Source: Candidatus Thorarchaeota archaeon
Lineage (GTDB): Archaea; Asgardarchaeota; Thorarchaeia; Thorarchaeales; Thorarchaeaceae
NCBI GenBank assembly: GCA_029855935.1
Contig: JAGSHN010000024.1
Span: 1-61,586, forward strand
Direction of reading: 5' to 3'
Length of the DNA: 61,586 bases
Numbering within the stretch: the first letter of the stretch is position 1; the number at the start of each line of letters is the position of its first letter. A model generated the notes under the pieces. It was given only the letters and a program-made list of their open reading frames with translations. It had not been told where the DNA came from and did not search any database. Shown in pieces: positions 17,029 to 25,543 of this stretch. The translations under genes and the position numbers were made by a program.

Positions 17029-18218
17029 GCAAAGATAGCAGGCATAGCCTGAGGGTGAGTCTGTTGTCCGAGGCGAAGAGGAAGAACACCAAGACTTGGC
17101 GTATCTGGTCTATGTTCCTCAAGGAGCTTCGGTTGATTCAGAATGACAAATTCGCTCTGTTGATGATCTTCATTCTTCCCGGAATGATAATGGGTACAAT
17201 GTACATCGCCATCAACCAACAGTCAGCAAAAGTGGTCTCTACGGAGACGGGGAAGAACGAGGACGCAATCATACTCGGAGTGGTCGACCTTGACACGACG
17301 GACACATTTCCGGGTCAGGACCTCTCGGCCAATTTCACGTGGTATCTTAGTCAGAGCCCGGACCTGATAGTGATACAATACAACACTGAGGAAGAGGCTC
17401 TTGATGCGCTGTATCGTGATCAAGTAGACGCATACGCAGTGATTCGATACGGGTTCGAGGGAAACATCACCAACGATGTCCCGGCCATCGTTGATGTCCA
17501 TATCAGTAGTACGAATTTCCAGTCGCAGGCCGCGGTCTTCTCAGCCTTCTCCGATGTCGTCACCAGATTTCGCGCAGACCACGGATGGATTAAGGGCGAG
17601 GTCCGACTTCAGGAGGTACGCGAGTTCCAACCGACTGGGAACTACAACGCGGCCACGTTCGGCGTGTTCCTGTTGGTGTTCTCGGTGTTCGTTGCTGTTG
17701 CGGCGACTGCAGCTCAGGCAATCGTCGGTGACATTCCTCTGGGGCGAATGCTCCTGACTCCGGCGACGAAGCTTGAGGCCATATTGGCAAAGTGGCTTGC
17801 CTACTTCTTTCTTGGTATGATACAGGCCCAGTTTCTCCTTGTTCTATGGATGGGCCTCTTTGGCATTGTCCCAAACACGGACTACCTCACGCTGAATGCT
17901 GTTCTTGCTCTAATGTCAATCTCCGGGTCTGCACTGGGCATTCTGATCTCCACGTTCGTATCCACGCGACTGCAGGCCAATCAGTCTTTTCTCTTCTTGC
18001 TCTTCGGCTCTATGATTCTGGGGACGGGTTTCCTTGACGTTGGTCCAGTCGACGATGTCTATCCTCTGAATCTCGGCAGGAAGATGATAGTCGACACGGC
18101 ATTCAAGGGGGTTTCACTGGCAGTCTATCAGAGTCAGGTGCTGCTCATTCTTGAGATAACGGTGTTCCTCCTGTTCTTTGCCTGGGTCGTCTTCAGCGCG
18201 AAACAGGTACTCGCTTGA
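17025..18218 (+). CDS. ABC-2-type transporter permease without adjacent ATPase
   Basis: This 397-residue membrane protein has the ABC-2 layout: a TM near residue 45 (FALLMIFILPGMIMGTMYIA), a large extracytoplasmic loop of about 170 residues, then five TMs starting at TFGVFLLVFSVFVAVAATAA. The cytosolic segment after the second TM (VGDIPLGRMLLTPATKLEAILAKW) is typical of NatB/YhaP-like exporters. No ATPase gene is beside it; the nearest ABC ATPase is at 35.9 kb. The GTG start overlaps the glycosylase stop (GTGA). Confidence 0.85.
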   Translation: MSKDSRHSLRVSLLSEAKRKNTKTWRIWSMFLKELRLIQNDKFALLMIFILPGMIMGTMYIAINQQSAKVVSTETGKNEDAIILGVVDLDTTDTFPGQDLSANFTWYLSQSPDLIVIQYNTEEEALDALYRDQVDAYAVIRYGFEGNITNDVPAIVDVHISSTNFQSQAAVFSAFSDVVTRFRADHGWIKGEVRLQEVREFQPTGNYNAATFGVFLLVFSVFVAVAATAAQAIVGDIPLGRMLLTPATKLEAILAKWLAYFFLGMIQAQFLLVLWMGLFGIVPNTDYLTLNAVLALMSISGSALGILISTFVSTRLQANQSFLFLLFGSMILGTGFLDVGPVDDVYPLNLGRKMIVDTAFKGVSLAVYQSQVLLILEITVFLLFFAWVVFSAKQVLA

Positions 18219-18289
18219 CTGTCCGCGGTACCAAAAGGCCATAAGCAGCCGCGCGTATCCAAGTCTACTCCCCAGGGAGGAGATAACAG

Positions 18290-18493
18290 ATGGGTGTAGT
18301 CAAAGTCATAGAGCTCATTGGAGAGTCACCGGACAGCTGGGAGGATGCCGTCAAGCAGGCTCTTGCGGTTGCAACAAAGACCCTCCGCGGAATCGTTGGA
18401 ATCGATGTCGACCATTTCACCGCAAAGGTGGAGAACGGCAAGATCGTTGCGTTCAGGGCCGACATCAAGGTAGCCTTCACGTACGAGGGATGA
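18290..18493 (+). CDS. Dodecin-family flavin-binding protein
   Basis: A 67-residue dodecin: VVKVIELIGESPDSWEDAVK is the family signature and KVENGKIVAFRADIKVAF the closing strands. Dodecins form hollow 12-mers that store or buffer flavins. The tryptophan that usually stacks on flavin in the DxW segment is replaced by Phe here (GIDVDHFTAKVE), so the ligand could differ. A strong ribosome-binding site (AGGGAGGAG) lies just upstream, with a TATA-like ccataagc near 18237. Confidence 0.92.
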   Translation: MGVVKVIELIGESPDSWEDAVKQALAVATKTLRGIVGIDVDHFTAKVENGKIVAFRADIKVAFTYEG

Positions 18494-18575
18494 GGTGACA
18501 ATCTCTCTAGTAGTCTGGTGTCATAGATTCGGCGGGCAACGGTGCGGTCATCCGCACCAGCCCTGCCCCTTCTCT

Positions 18576-19379
18576 CTACGGCAGAAGCAAGTAGAAGAGT
18601 AGAACAAGCGTGTTGTTCAGGCCGTGAGCGACCGACGGAGCAACAACAGAGTAGCGTCTTCTCCGCGCTGCAAAGCCAAGAAAAGCACCCAGTACAAAAC
18701 GGGTGGGAAGCCCGATGATGTCGAGGTGAGTCGCAGCGAAGATGAGCGAGGCGATTGCAATTGCCATTGCTCCATATCTGGTCCGGTGTCCAAAGAAGTA
18801 CATCTCGAGTCTGCGCTGAAGGAATCCACGGAACAGCACCTCCTCTGCAGGCCCAACGATGACAAACATAACGAGGGCCCATCCCGCGACATCCCATATA
18901 CTCAGCGTCCGGCTCAGACTGCCTGATCCTGGTTCCGGTACGCCGGGTATCATATCGACCGCCCAACTCACGGCCACGTTAGCGAGAAACATAACAAGCC
19001 CAAGACCGAGGCCGTAGAGAATGTCAGACGGCAGACTGATCTTCTTTATGCCAATTGACGCTGCCGGAAGGCCCCGTTTCTTCACGTACCAGAGTGGTGG
19101 TACTATCAGCGCCAGTTCCGAAGCGCTCAGTAGAATCAGTACGCTGAACGGCTCCACCTGGCCTGTGCGAAGGTTCACGTGGACAACTCCCATCGCGATC
19201 AACGGGACCAACATGAGGGCAGAGATCAGTACCATCAGTCCGAGTCCCAGCAGGACGTATCCAACCACGCGTAGCACCTGGCCCCGTGAGACGTGGCGCT
19301 CAAGCAGTTTTCCCGGCACAAATATGTCAATGGTCACCGTCTGCGTCATTGCATAGCGGTCTGGGTCTTCCATCACCAT
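18576..19379 (-). CDS. CPBP-family intramembrane metalloprotease
   Basis: This 267-residue membrane protein has the CPBP/Abi motifs: EExxxR in VGPAEEVLFRGFLQRR, a histidine in FAATHLD and HGLNN near the C-terminus. These residues coordinate metal in Rce1-type proteases. About seven TMs are visible. Such proteins process prenylated or peptide substrates in the membrane; the substrate is unknown here. It diverges from the subtilase gene. Confidence 0.9.
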   Translation of the reverse strand: MVMEDPDRYAMTQTVTIDIFVPGKLLERHVSRGQVLRVVGYVLLGLGLMVLISALMLVPLIAMGVVHVNLRTGQVEPFSVLILLSASELALIVPPLWYVKKRGLPAASIGIKKISLPSDILYGLGLGLVMFLANVAVSWAVDMIPGVPEPGSGSLSRTLSIWDVAGWALVMFVIVGPAEEVLFRGFLQRRLEMYFFGHRTRYGAMAIAIASLIFAATHLDIIGLPTRFVLGAFLGFAARRRRYSVVAPSVAHGLNNTLVLLFYLLLP

Positions 19380-19511
19380 TTTCTTGGCCTCGCTGTTGTC
19401 CCACCAGTCGCCTCTGTGCAGAGATAAGCATTTGTGTATCAGCCGCCTGCGCCGTCCGCATACTCTTTATGACAAGGCTCCATCGCCTGATTGGGCCTAC
19501 GGTGAGCGACA

Positions 19512-21512
19512 ATGGATGACCACGACACTGAGTTCTCGGCAAGGAGAGGAACTGCAGTATTGGTCATCTCAATTGTAGTTGTTGCAAGCCTCGTCTTTGC
19601 TGTACTCACGGGGCCCGGCGCCCAGATGACGGGACATGTCCGCGTTGCAGTGATAGACTCTGGCATAGAGTCTGACGTCGATTTCGCCTCCCGGATTGTT
19701 GCCCAACGCAGCTTTATCAGCGCCGAGTTCGGCTACTCCACGGTCGACAATTCAACAGACGACAGTCTCCCCGGAGGATCCGCGCACGGCACGTATGTCG
19801 CATTCCTGATCGCACGGGGGTCCGCTCGAGCCGAGATTGTGAATGCCAAGGTTGTCACCTCGTCCAACGAGGCCACAATATCGGCCATCGTCGCTGCCGT
19901 CCGCTGGGTTGTTCTGGAGGAGCACTGTCAAGTCATCAATCTCAGCTTGGGTGGTACACCAACACGGGAGGATCCGCTCTCAGAGATTGTGCAATGGGCG
20001 TTTAGGAGGGGTGTTGTTGTCATTGCAGCTGCTGGCAATAGCGGTGAGAATGGCGTGGCAGGCTCGTCAATTGAGAGTCCGGCCACCGTGCCGGAGTCCA
20101 TAGCAGTCGCAGCTCTGGACACAGATGACCACCTGCTCGGATTCTCGTCGATAGGTCCCCTCCGCAATGGAACGTGCAAACCGGACATCGCTGCTCCGGG
20201 CTATTTCTCAGGCAATGGAGCCACAGTCTTTGGTACCAGCTTTGCGGCTCCAAGAGTATCGGCGGCTGCCGCAGAGATTATCGGATACTGTCTGGACCAA
20301 GGTTGGTCGTGGACACCAGGAATGGTAAAGGCGGTCCTGATGGCCAGTGCACAGCATCTCTCTGAGGCGCCCTACCGTGTTGGCGCCGGCCTCCTTGACA
20401 CTGAGATGGCTCTTAGGTATCTCGATCACGTGCCGAGGCGCGATGGGCTACCTCTTGTTTCATACGTCAGTCCACGGCACGGACCATGGGACTTTGAGCG
20501 CTGGTTTGTCAACTCGACCTCCCTCGTCCAGCTCTCTGTCTTTACGAGTTCGAATGACACTTGGATTGTGACCCTTCACGGTTCAGCATCATACTGGGCA
20601 GGAGCACCGATGATGGTCCAGGTCGACCAGGTTGGGTCTCTTGAGGTCCGCGTTAGAGTGATATCTGACCGGAGGCTGCCGGACCTGCGTCTCACGGTCA
20701 CGCTGAGTGCGGCAGACTATAACTACATGTACGCGTCATTCACGTTTGATGCCGACCTCCCCCTCGCAGTGGCGGCATTTGAGATCGCCCACTCCCCATG
20801 GCCACATGACTCGATGTACGGACAGTTCCGGGAACTCTATCGGCTCACCACAGAACTGGGCGTTGCAGTACAAGAGATTCGTGACCCCTCAGAGGTCACC
20901 TATGACAATCTGCGTGAATACGACCTCGTGTTCGTCCTCGACCCCTGTGCGTATCAGACGCGCATCATCGGCAATCAGTTCGTCCTGGAGCCGTTTCGGC
21001 GGTACAGTACCCCGGAGATCTATGCCTATGAAGAGTATTGGAAGAACGGAGGCAGTCTCTTCGTCATAGGACTGGGCAATAGCAGTCTAGACCTCAGCGC
21101 TGTGAACGTCTTGGCTGGGCGTTTCAACTTCTCATTTGCCTATGACAGGGTGCCTGCTGTGAGCATTGTCATCAACGGTCACATCTCGACACAGCTTGTC
21201 ACGGACATAAGAGAGCATCCGCTGACTCAGGGAGTGACATCTTTCGACTACTACGGTTGTTCGATCAACGTTGGTCAGAATGTGACATCTCTTGCCACAG
21301 TCTCCATGAGAAGGATGCTTGACAACGGGACGGTGGTCGAGGAGAACCGTACAGTCCTGGCGGCTGTCGAGAACGCCAACGGAGGGCGCTTGGTCGCCAC
21401 GGGCTCGAATTTCTTTGTGGACAACTGGGGCCTTCTCGGTCTGTACAAGTCCAACGAGAATGCGAAACTGACGCGACAGATAGTCCTTTGGCTGTTTGGT
21501 ATAGTCGGCTGA
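19512..21512 (+). CDS. Membrane-anchored subtilisin-like serine protease with C-terminal extension
   Basis: A 666-residue S8 protease. A membrane segment (about residues 13-33) anchors or exports it. The triad is visible: Asp in VAVIDSGIE, His in GSAHGTYVA and Ser in FGTSFAAPRVSAAA, with Asn in AAAGNSGENG. No obvious pro-domain is present. After the catalytic domain (about 40-300) comes a beta-rich part and then a segment like a class I glutamine-amidotransferase fold (YEEYWKNGGSLFVIGLG; GRLVATGSNFFVDN). It probably acts at the cell surface. GGTGAG precedes the ATG. Confidence 0.92.
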   Translation: MDDHDTEFSARRGTAVLVISIVVVASLVFAVLTGPGAQMTGHVRVAVIDSGIESDVDFASRIVAQRSFISAEFGYSTVDNSTDDSLPGGSAHGTYVAFLIARGSARAEIVNAKVVTSSNEATISAIVAAVRWVVLEEHCQVINLSLGGTPTREDPLSEIVQWAFRRGVVVIAAAGNSGENGVAGSSIESPATVPESIAVAALDTDDHLLGFSSIGPLRNGTCKPDIAAPGYFSGNGATVFGTSFAAPRVSAAAAEIIGYCLDQGWSWTPGMVKAVLMASAQHLSEAPYRVGAGLLDTEMALRYLDHVPRRDGLPLVSYVSPRHGPWDFERWFVNSTSLVQLSVFTSSNDTWIVTLHGSASYWAGAPMMVQVDQVGSLEVRVRVISDRRLPDLRLTVTLSAADYNYMYASFTFDADLPLAVAAFEIAHSPWPHDSMYGQFRELYRLTTELGVAVQEIRDPSEVTYDNLREYDLVFVLDPCAYQTRIIGNQFVLEPFRRYSTPEIYAYEEYWKNGGSLFVIGLGNSSLDLSAVNVLAGRFNFSFAYDRVPAVSIVINGHISTQLVTDIREHPLTQGVTSFDYYGCSINVGQNVTSLATVSMRRMLDNGTVVEENRTVLAAVENANGGRLVATGSNFFVDNWGLLGLYKSNENAKLTRQIVLWLFGIVG

Positions 21513-21520
21513 TGTCTGCT

Positions 21521-21904
21521 CTATATCAGTGGAGCTATCCTGTCCGCCGCGCTCTTGGCGGCATAGACAAGGAGACCTGGTTTCATGTCCCTACGAGCCG
21601 CAAGGACGATTATCGCCTTCTCGCCCGCACTCTTGAGGATGATCTGGCCGTGCTCATTCGTGATGAGGACCTCCTCAAGCTGACCTTGGTCCAGCCTCTC
21701 AGCCGCTAGGTCTGCAACACCAAGAATTGATGCCGCCATTGCGGCTATCTCTGCAGCCTCCAGGCTCTCTGGAACCGCCGCATCGATAGGTAGACCCTCC
21801 TTTGAGAGGAGCATCCAAGCCTTGATACCGGTAGCGAGTGAAGTTGCCTCCTCCACTATTTCCCGGATCTTTCCTCTTAGCTCCTCGAAGTCCACATCCA
21901 TCAT
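21521..21904 (-). CDS. Roadblock/LC7-domain protein
   Basis: A 127-residue single Roadblock/LC7 domain, with the pattern GIKAWMLLSKEGLPIDAAVP, a central helix rich in Ala (AAEIAAMAASILGVADLAAE) and the closing strands ILKSAGEKAIIVLAA. Such proteins bind small GTPases (MglB, LAMTOR) and are expanded in Asgard archaea. No GTPase gene is in the window. A TATA-like box lies about 50 bases upstream. Confidence 0.88.
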   Translation of the reverse strand: MMDVDFEELRGKIREIVEEATSLATGIKAWMLLSKEGLPIDAAVPESLEAAEIAAMAASILGVADLAAERLDQGQLEEVLITNEHGQIILKSAGEKAIIVLAARRDMKPGLLVYAAKSAADRIAPLI

Positions 21905-21948
21905 AGCGGCAGCGTCCTTCGACTCGTGCTGGTCTTGGTGCTCTTGAC

Positions 21949-21962
21949 ATATTATTAAGCTT
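21949..21962 (-). promoter_or_regulatory. TATA-like element for Roadblock gene
   Basis: On the minus strand this reads agcttaataatatg, the most AT-rich run in the intergenic region and in the right orientation for the gene that starts at 21904. Confidence 0.5.
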
Positions 21963-22190
21963 TGGTTGGACCTACCCGCTGCTATTCTCCCCCGTGTATG
22001 TCCATGACCTTGGTTGTCATTGCCACCGTGCCTCTTCCCCTACTCCGCGGGTGTCACCTGCAGCCATGTCTCCCGACTCTCTTGGCGACGACATCGGAGA
22101 AACATCGTTCTCCGAGAGACTAAAGACCAAGCATTCTGACATCTCATTGTGTGGTCACCTCTGATCACTGTACGAGGAGCTGTATCACCT

Positions 22191-22814
22191 GTGGCCGAAA
22201 TACTTGACATTGTGCCTGATTCCCCAGAGGAGCATCCGGCGAGGTCGTGGAAACAAGGAGTGCGCGTGCTTGGAGTGGCTGAGAGCTTTGATAGGGGACA
22301 GGAGCACAGCGTTGTCGTGGGTGTAGTGATGCGAGGCGACCTCCGTGTGGACGGCCTAGGCGTCTGTTTTCCTGAAGTGGGCGGTACTGACTCTACAGAC
22401 AGACTGCTTGAGATGGTGGAACGGGTGTCAAGGCCGGACATCAGGGCATGGATGCTTGGTGGCTCTGTCATCTCCTGGTTCAATGTGGTGGACCTCAACA
22501 GGCTCCACGAAGAAACAGGTCTGCCAGTCATCAGTGTCACGTATCAGCCCTCAAATGGAATCTCCAAGTATCTCAGAGAGTACTTCCCAAGCGACTGGGG
22601 GACGAGAGAACAGATCATCGAGAGGAACGGGACCCGCCGTGCTGTTATTCTACGGACTGGTTGTCGTGCATATCTCAATGCAGTGGGTCTGCGACTGCCT
22701 GACGCAGTGAGTCTCGTCAATATGTTTACGCTGGATGGTCGTGTCCCCGAGCCCATCAGGCTTGCCAGAGTGGTTGCGTCGGCCCTGCGACGTGACCTGC
22801 CTCTACTGCCCTGA
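22191..22814 (+). CDS. DUF99-family protein
   Basis: A 207-residue protein matching the archaeal DUF99/UPF0215 family: KQGVRVLGVAESFDRG, VVVGVVMRGDLRVDG, the GGTDSTDRLLEMV segment and MLGGSVISWFNVVDL. The family has an endonuclease V-like (RNase H) fold in published comparisons, but the function is unknown. I place the start at GTG 22191; the frame is open to a GTG at 22149. The 3' end overlaps the convergent HD gene by 12 bases. Confidence 0.82.
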   Translation: MAEILDIVPDSPEEHPARSWKQGVRVLGVAESFDRGQEHSVVVGVVMRGDLRVDGLGVCFPEVGGTDSTDRLLEMVERVSRPDIRAWMLGGSVISWFNVVDLNRLHEETGLPVISVTYQPSNGISKYLREYFPSDWGTREQIIERNGTRRAVILRTGCRAYLNAVGLRLPDAVSLVNMFTLDGRVPEPIRLARVVASALRRDLPLLP

Positions 22815-23423
22815 GGACTCTGCGTGTGCGGCCAGCGCCTCGGCCAATCTCACAGCCTGCTCAACACCGAGGTCACGCAGGCGCCTCATTCCAGAATCGA
22901 AGAACTGCTGAAGCAATGATATCGCCACGCCCCGTTGTTTCAGGCGCACAGCGCGAACTAGCATGTCGATGGTGTCGGCACTCCTGACGACTCTTGCCTC
23001 GATCGAATAGGCGCTCTGGTACTCCTCCATCAGTTGGATTACAGAGTCCTCAATAGGAGTCCCCTGCAAGACTTGTGCCACCACGCGATTCTCCAACCTC
23101 TCCTTGGCGGACCGAAGATCGTCCCACTCCGGGATACCACCCCGCTGCGGAATATCAGATGTGGTGGCCTCAGCGATGTCGTGTATCACGGCCATTGCTA
23201 GAGCCCTCTCGCTATCAATGCTATCCCCTTCACGTGTCACCAGACTGCACAGGAGAATCGTGACAAAGGAAACGCCCCACGAATGCGATGCAACAGACTC
23301 CACCGTGTTCTTGTCGCATCCCGCAAGAATCCATCCTGTCCGCGGAACGTCCTTCAGAGTCTCGACACTGAGGAGCAGCTCGGCGATTCTATCCATGCTC
23401 AGTGCTATATCCCCCATCATCAT
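22803..23423 (-). CDS. HD-domain hydrolase, YfbR/HDDC2-like
   Basis: This 206-residue protein has the HD signature of the YfbR/HDDC2 5'-deoxynucleotidase group: ESVASHSW (His), AVIHDIAEATTSDIP (HD pair) and an Asp in VRSADTIDMLVRA. It starts with LKDVPRTGWILAG, also typical. It probably removes phosphate from (deoxy)nucleoside monophosphates. It overlaps the convergent DUF99 gene at the 3' end and follows the BMP gene on the same strand by 100 bases. Confidence 0.88.
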   Translation of the reverse strand: MMMGDIALSMDRIAELLLSVETLKDVPRTGWILAGCDKNTVESVASHSWGVSFVTILLCSLVTREGDSIDSERALAMAVIHDIAEATTSDIPQRGGIPEWDDLRSAKERLENRVVAQVLQGTPIEDSVIQLMEEYQSAYSIEARVVRSADTIDMLVRAVRLKQRGVAISLLQQFFDSGMRRLRDLGVEQAVRLAEALAAHAESSGQ

Positions 23424-23482
23424 CAGAGTCCATAGAAACAGAACAGCGACACATCGGGTCTATCCGTAGAACAGGAGGAGAG

Positions 23483-23502
23483 GAGGAGGACAAGTCCTCC
23501 TC
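23483..23502. repeat. Perfect inverted repeat (hairpin)
   Basis: gaggaggac and gtcctcctc are separated by two bases, forming a near-continuous palindrome between the BMP gene stop and the HD gene start (both minus strand). It could act as a weak terminator or an operator; no T run follows. Confidence 0.5.
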
Positions 23503-23524
23503 GCGTGTCAACTAGGAGATTTGA

Positions 23525-24631
23525 CTATGGGTTGGGCTGCACCACGATCGTGCCGTTCACGACAGCGTGATAGTAGTCCCAGACGATTGGTCGGTATGGA
23601 TCCGTGTACTGAGTGCTGTAGGTGAAGTCAGTTATGTTGACTCCTCCGTTTGCCAGGTCATAGATCACCTCTTGCGCGCCTGGAAAGTCCTGCCAGAGAG
23701 TTGCATTGATCACCCTATATGCGGCGAGGTCTGTTCTCGGGACCACGCTCAGTGGTATCCAGCTCTCACCAGACTCTACCTCGGGGTCGGGGAGTCCATA
23801 GTAGTCTTGGTCACCCTCTGCAGCAATCACCAAAGGCTTCCTATCGTACTTCTCCTGCTTCGTCAAGTTGTAGAGCGATGAGAGGGAGTGGTTCGCCTCC
23901 AGCATTCCTAGTCGGACTCCTGTGATGCTGGCCCGCACAGGCGCGAAGATGATGGATGCCTCCTTCTGGATGAACATATTGTAGGTCATATTGCCTGCCG
24001 TGTACGTGTCGTTATAGCTGCCGACGAACTCTGGCTCGAGGACATCGACATCAAGAGCCATATCGTTCTTTGCACGGTTGACACCCTGTATGAAGCCATC
24101 AATCATGTTGGCCACACGCGGGTCGGCCTCGACGGAGCCGATCACTCCAACGATATGGGTGAGGTTATCTGCCATCAGGGCAGCGAAGACACCAGCAACG
24201 AAGGACGCCTCGTATGTCCTGAACGTGGAGGAGAAGACGTTCTCACGCGGGACAATGCCGTCAATCATTCCAAAGTCCTGCTCTGGATAGGCTGCAGCAA
24301 CATTGTTCAGAGGGTCCTGAAGTTCTGGCCCGAGTACGAGAATGAGGCTGTATCTGCCGGACGCGGCCAGCTGCTCCAGCAGCTGTTGTCCCTCCGCTGG
24401 CGTATCCACCGGATCCTGAATGGCGTACTGCACCGGGATGTCCGCAGCTAGGGCCTGTAGGCCACGCATCAGCTGATCCGCATAACTTAGGTCCCCAAAA
24501 CCGGGTTCCATCACAACAACAGCGACTCGAGAGGGCTCATACGGACTCGTTGTGTAGAGCAGACCACCAACGGCACCGAATACGATGATTACTATAACAA
24601 GCGACGCAATAAGGCTCGATCGCGACTCCAC
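23525..24631 (-). CDS. BMP/PnrA-family substrate-binding protein, membrane-anchored
   Basis: A 368-residue receptor of the basic membrane protein family, which bind nucleosides or related solutes for ABC importers. A TM (SLIASLVIVIIVFGAVGGLLY) anchors it, followed by VAVVVMEPGFGDLSYAD, FGMIDGIVPRENVFSSTF and the segment FIQKEASIIFAPV. GTG at 24631 is the start: GGAGGA lies five bases upstream and a TATA box about 50 bases upstream. An ATG at 24709 is further left but upstream of that TATA box. No transporter genes are adjacent. Confidence 0.87.
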   Translation of the reverse strand: MESRSSLIASLVIVIIVFGAVGGLLYTTSPYEPSRVAVVVMEPGFGDLSYADQLMRGLQALAADIPVQYAIQDPVDTPAEGQQLLEQLAASGRYSLILVLGPELQDPLNNVAAAYPEQDFGMIDGIVPRENVFSSTFRTYEASFVAGVFAALMADNLTHIVGVIGSVEADPRVANMIDGFIQGVNRAKNDMALDVDVLEPEFVGSYNDTYTAGNMTYNMFIQKEASIIFAPVRASITGVRLGMLEANHSLSSLYNLTKQEKYDRKPLVIAAEGDQDYYGLPDPEVESGESWIPLSVVPRTDLAAYRVINATLWQDFPGAQEVIYDLANGGVNITDFTYSTQYTDPYRPIVWDYYHAVVNGTIVVQPNP

Positions 24632-24675
24632 AGCGGTTCCTCCTGTGTCGGTAGCCGAGCTTCGCCGTGTGGTTG

Positions 24676-24686
24676 ATTTAAATATG
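24676..24686 (-). promoter_or_regulatory. TATA box for the BMP gene
   Basis: Reads catatttaaat on the minus strand. Together with the GGAGGA site before GTG 24631 it fixes the start codon and argues against the longer reading frame. Confidence 0.65.
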
Positions 24687-24709
24687 TCGCTTGGCCTGAG
24701 TCTCATCAT

Positions 24710-25543
24710 TGGGCGGCAATGTACGTCAACACACGCACCACAACCCGCCGAATCTTGGGCGGCCGTATTACATGGGCCACCGGTTGCTCAGGTGGCGGAC
24801 GGCCGACGGACTCTCTCGAAACTTGAGGCACTACTCTGTAGTCGGTCTACTCCCGTATCGCCACCGCGGTCAGAGCATCGGACCGCGGGCACCGGATAGC
24901 CCTTGGCTTCCTTTCCTCCGTCCGGATCTCTGCAGGCCTCAACATGCCCGAGAATGTCATGCAAGGTCTCAGAAAGGCAGTGTATCCCGTGCTCCAAATG
25001 GTCTGCGAATCCTCTCTCCACGTGGGAACTCGGCCCCACGGGGTCCGCAAGGATTCCGGATGCACAGGATCTGTCTGCAAGACCTGGGCCCTCTTCTTGT
25101 GACGGGGGAGAACGTCACCGCCACGAAAGAAGTGACCGGGCCTAGGAGGATGACAGGCCGTTCTAGGCGGTCCTCGTGACGGATGCAGATGCTGGCCTCA
25201 GAACGTGACGGGTCCACTTGAAAGGACATAGACCGCCTATCGAACACCCCCTGACACTACCTGAACATTCTTGTTCTGCTTGGAGAGCTTCCGCGCAGGC
25301 CGGATGTTGAGACCGTTTCTGACTATGACGCTCACATTCTTGGTACTGACACTCCCGGGGCCAGACGCGAACCAAGTCGTCGTCCAAGCGCACGATGGAG
25401 TCGGGAACCCTCCTCTCGGGCCGCCTCAGCTCCCGAGGGCCCCATCTGAGTGTCCGATGAAAAACTGGGCACGGGAACGTGCTATAGTGCATTCGAACTT
25501 GAGCAAGCTATTAAATAGGGCTAGTTACCACAGCGTGGACCGG
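24710..25543. other. 834-base gap with hairpins, no convincing gene
   Basis: Short ORFs on both strands here show no recognisable protein. Several inverted repeats are present: ccgcggtc/gaccgcgg around 24864-24888, gtgacg/cgtcac near 25100, and cgtggg/cccacg near 25021. I checked by eye for RNase P and SRP RNA core motifs and did not find them. A structured RNA is possible but unproven. Confidence 0.4.
25509..25517 (+). promoter_or_regulatory. TATA box for tandem Roadblock gene
   Basis: The run tattaaata lies 27-35 bases before the ATG at 25544. That is the spacing of a leaderless archaeal transcript, and it excludes the longer reading frame to the left. Confidence 0.65.

Noticed and set aside
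24710-25300. RNase P RNA or SRP RNA
   Set aside because: A GGAGGAAAGG run on the minus strand recalled the RNase P core, but the remaining conserved segments are absent; the SRP helix 8 motif was not found either.
25271-25543. N-terminal extension of the tandem Roadblock protein with a signal-like stretch
   Set aside because: The TATA box at 25509 is 27-35 bases before ATG 25544, so the upstream codons are probably not transcribed.
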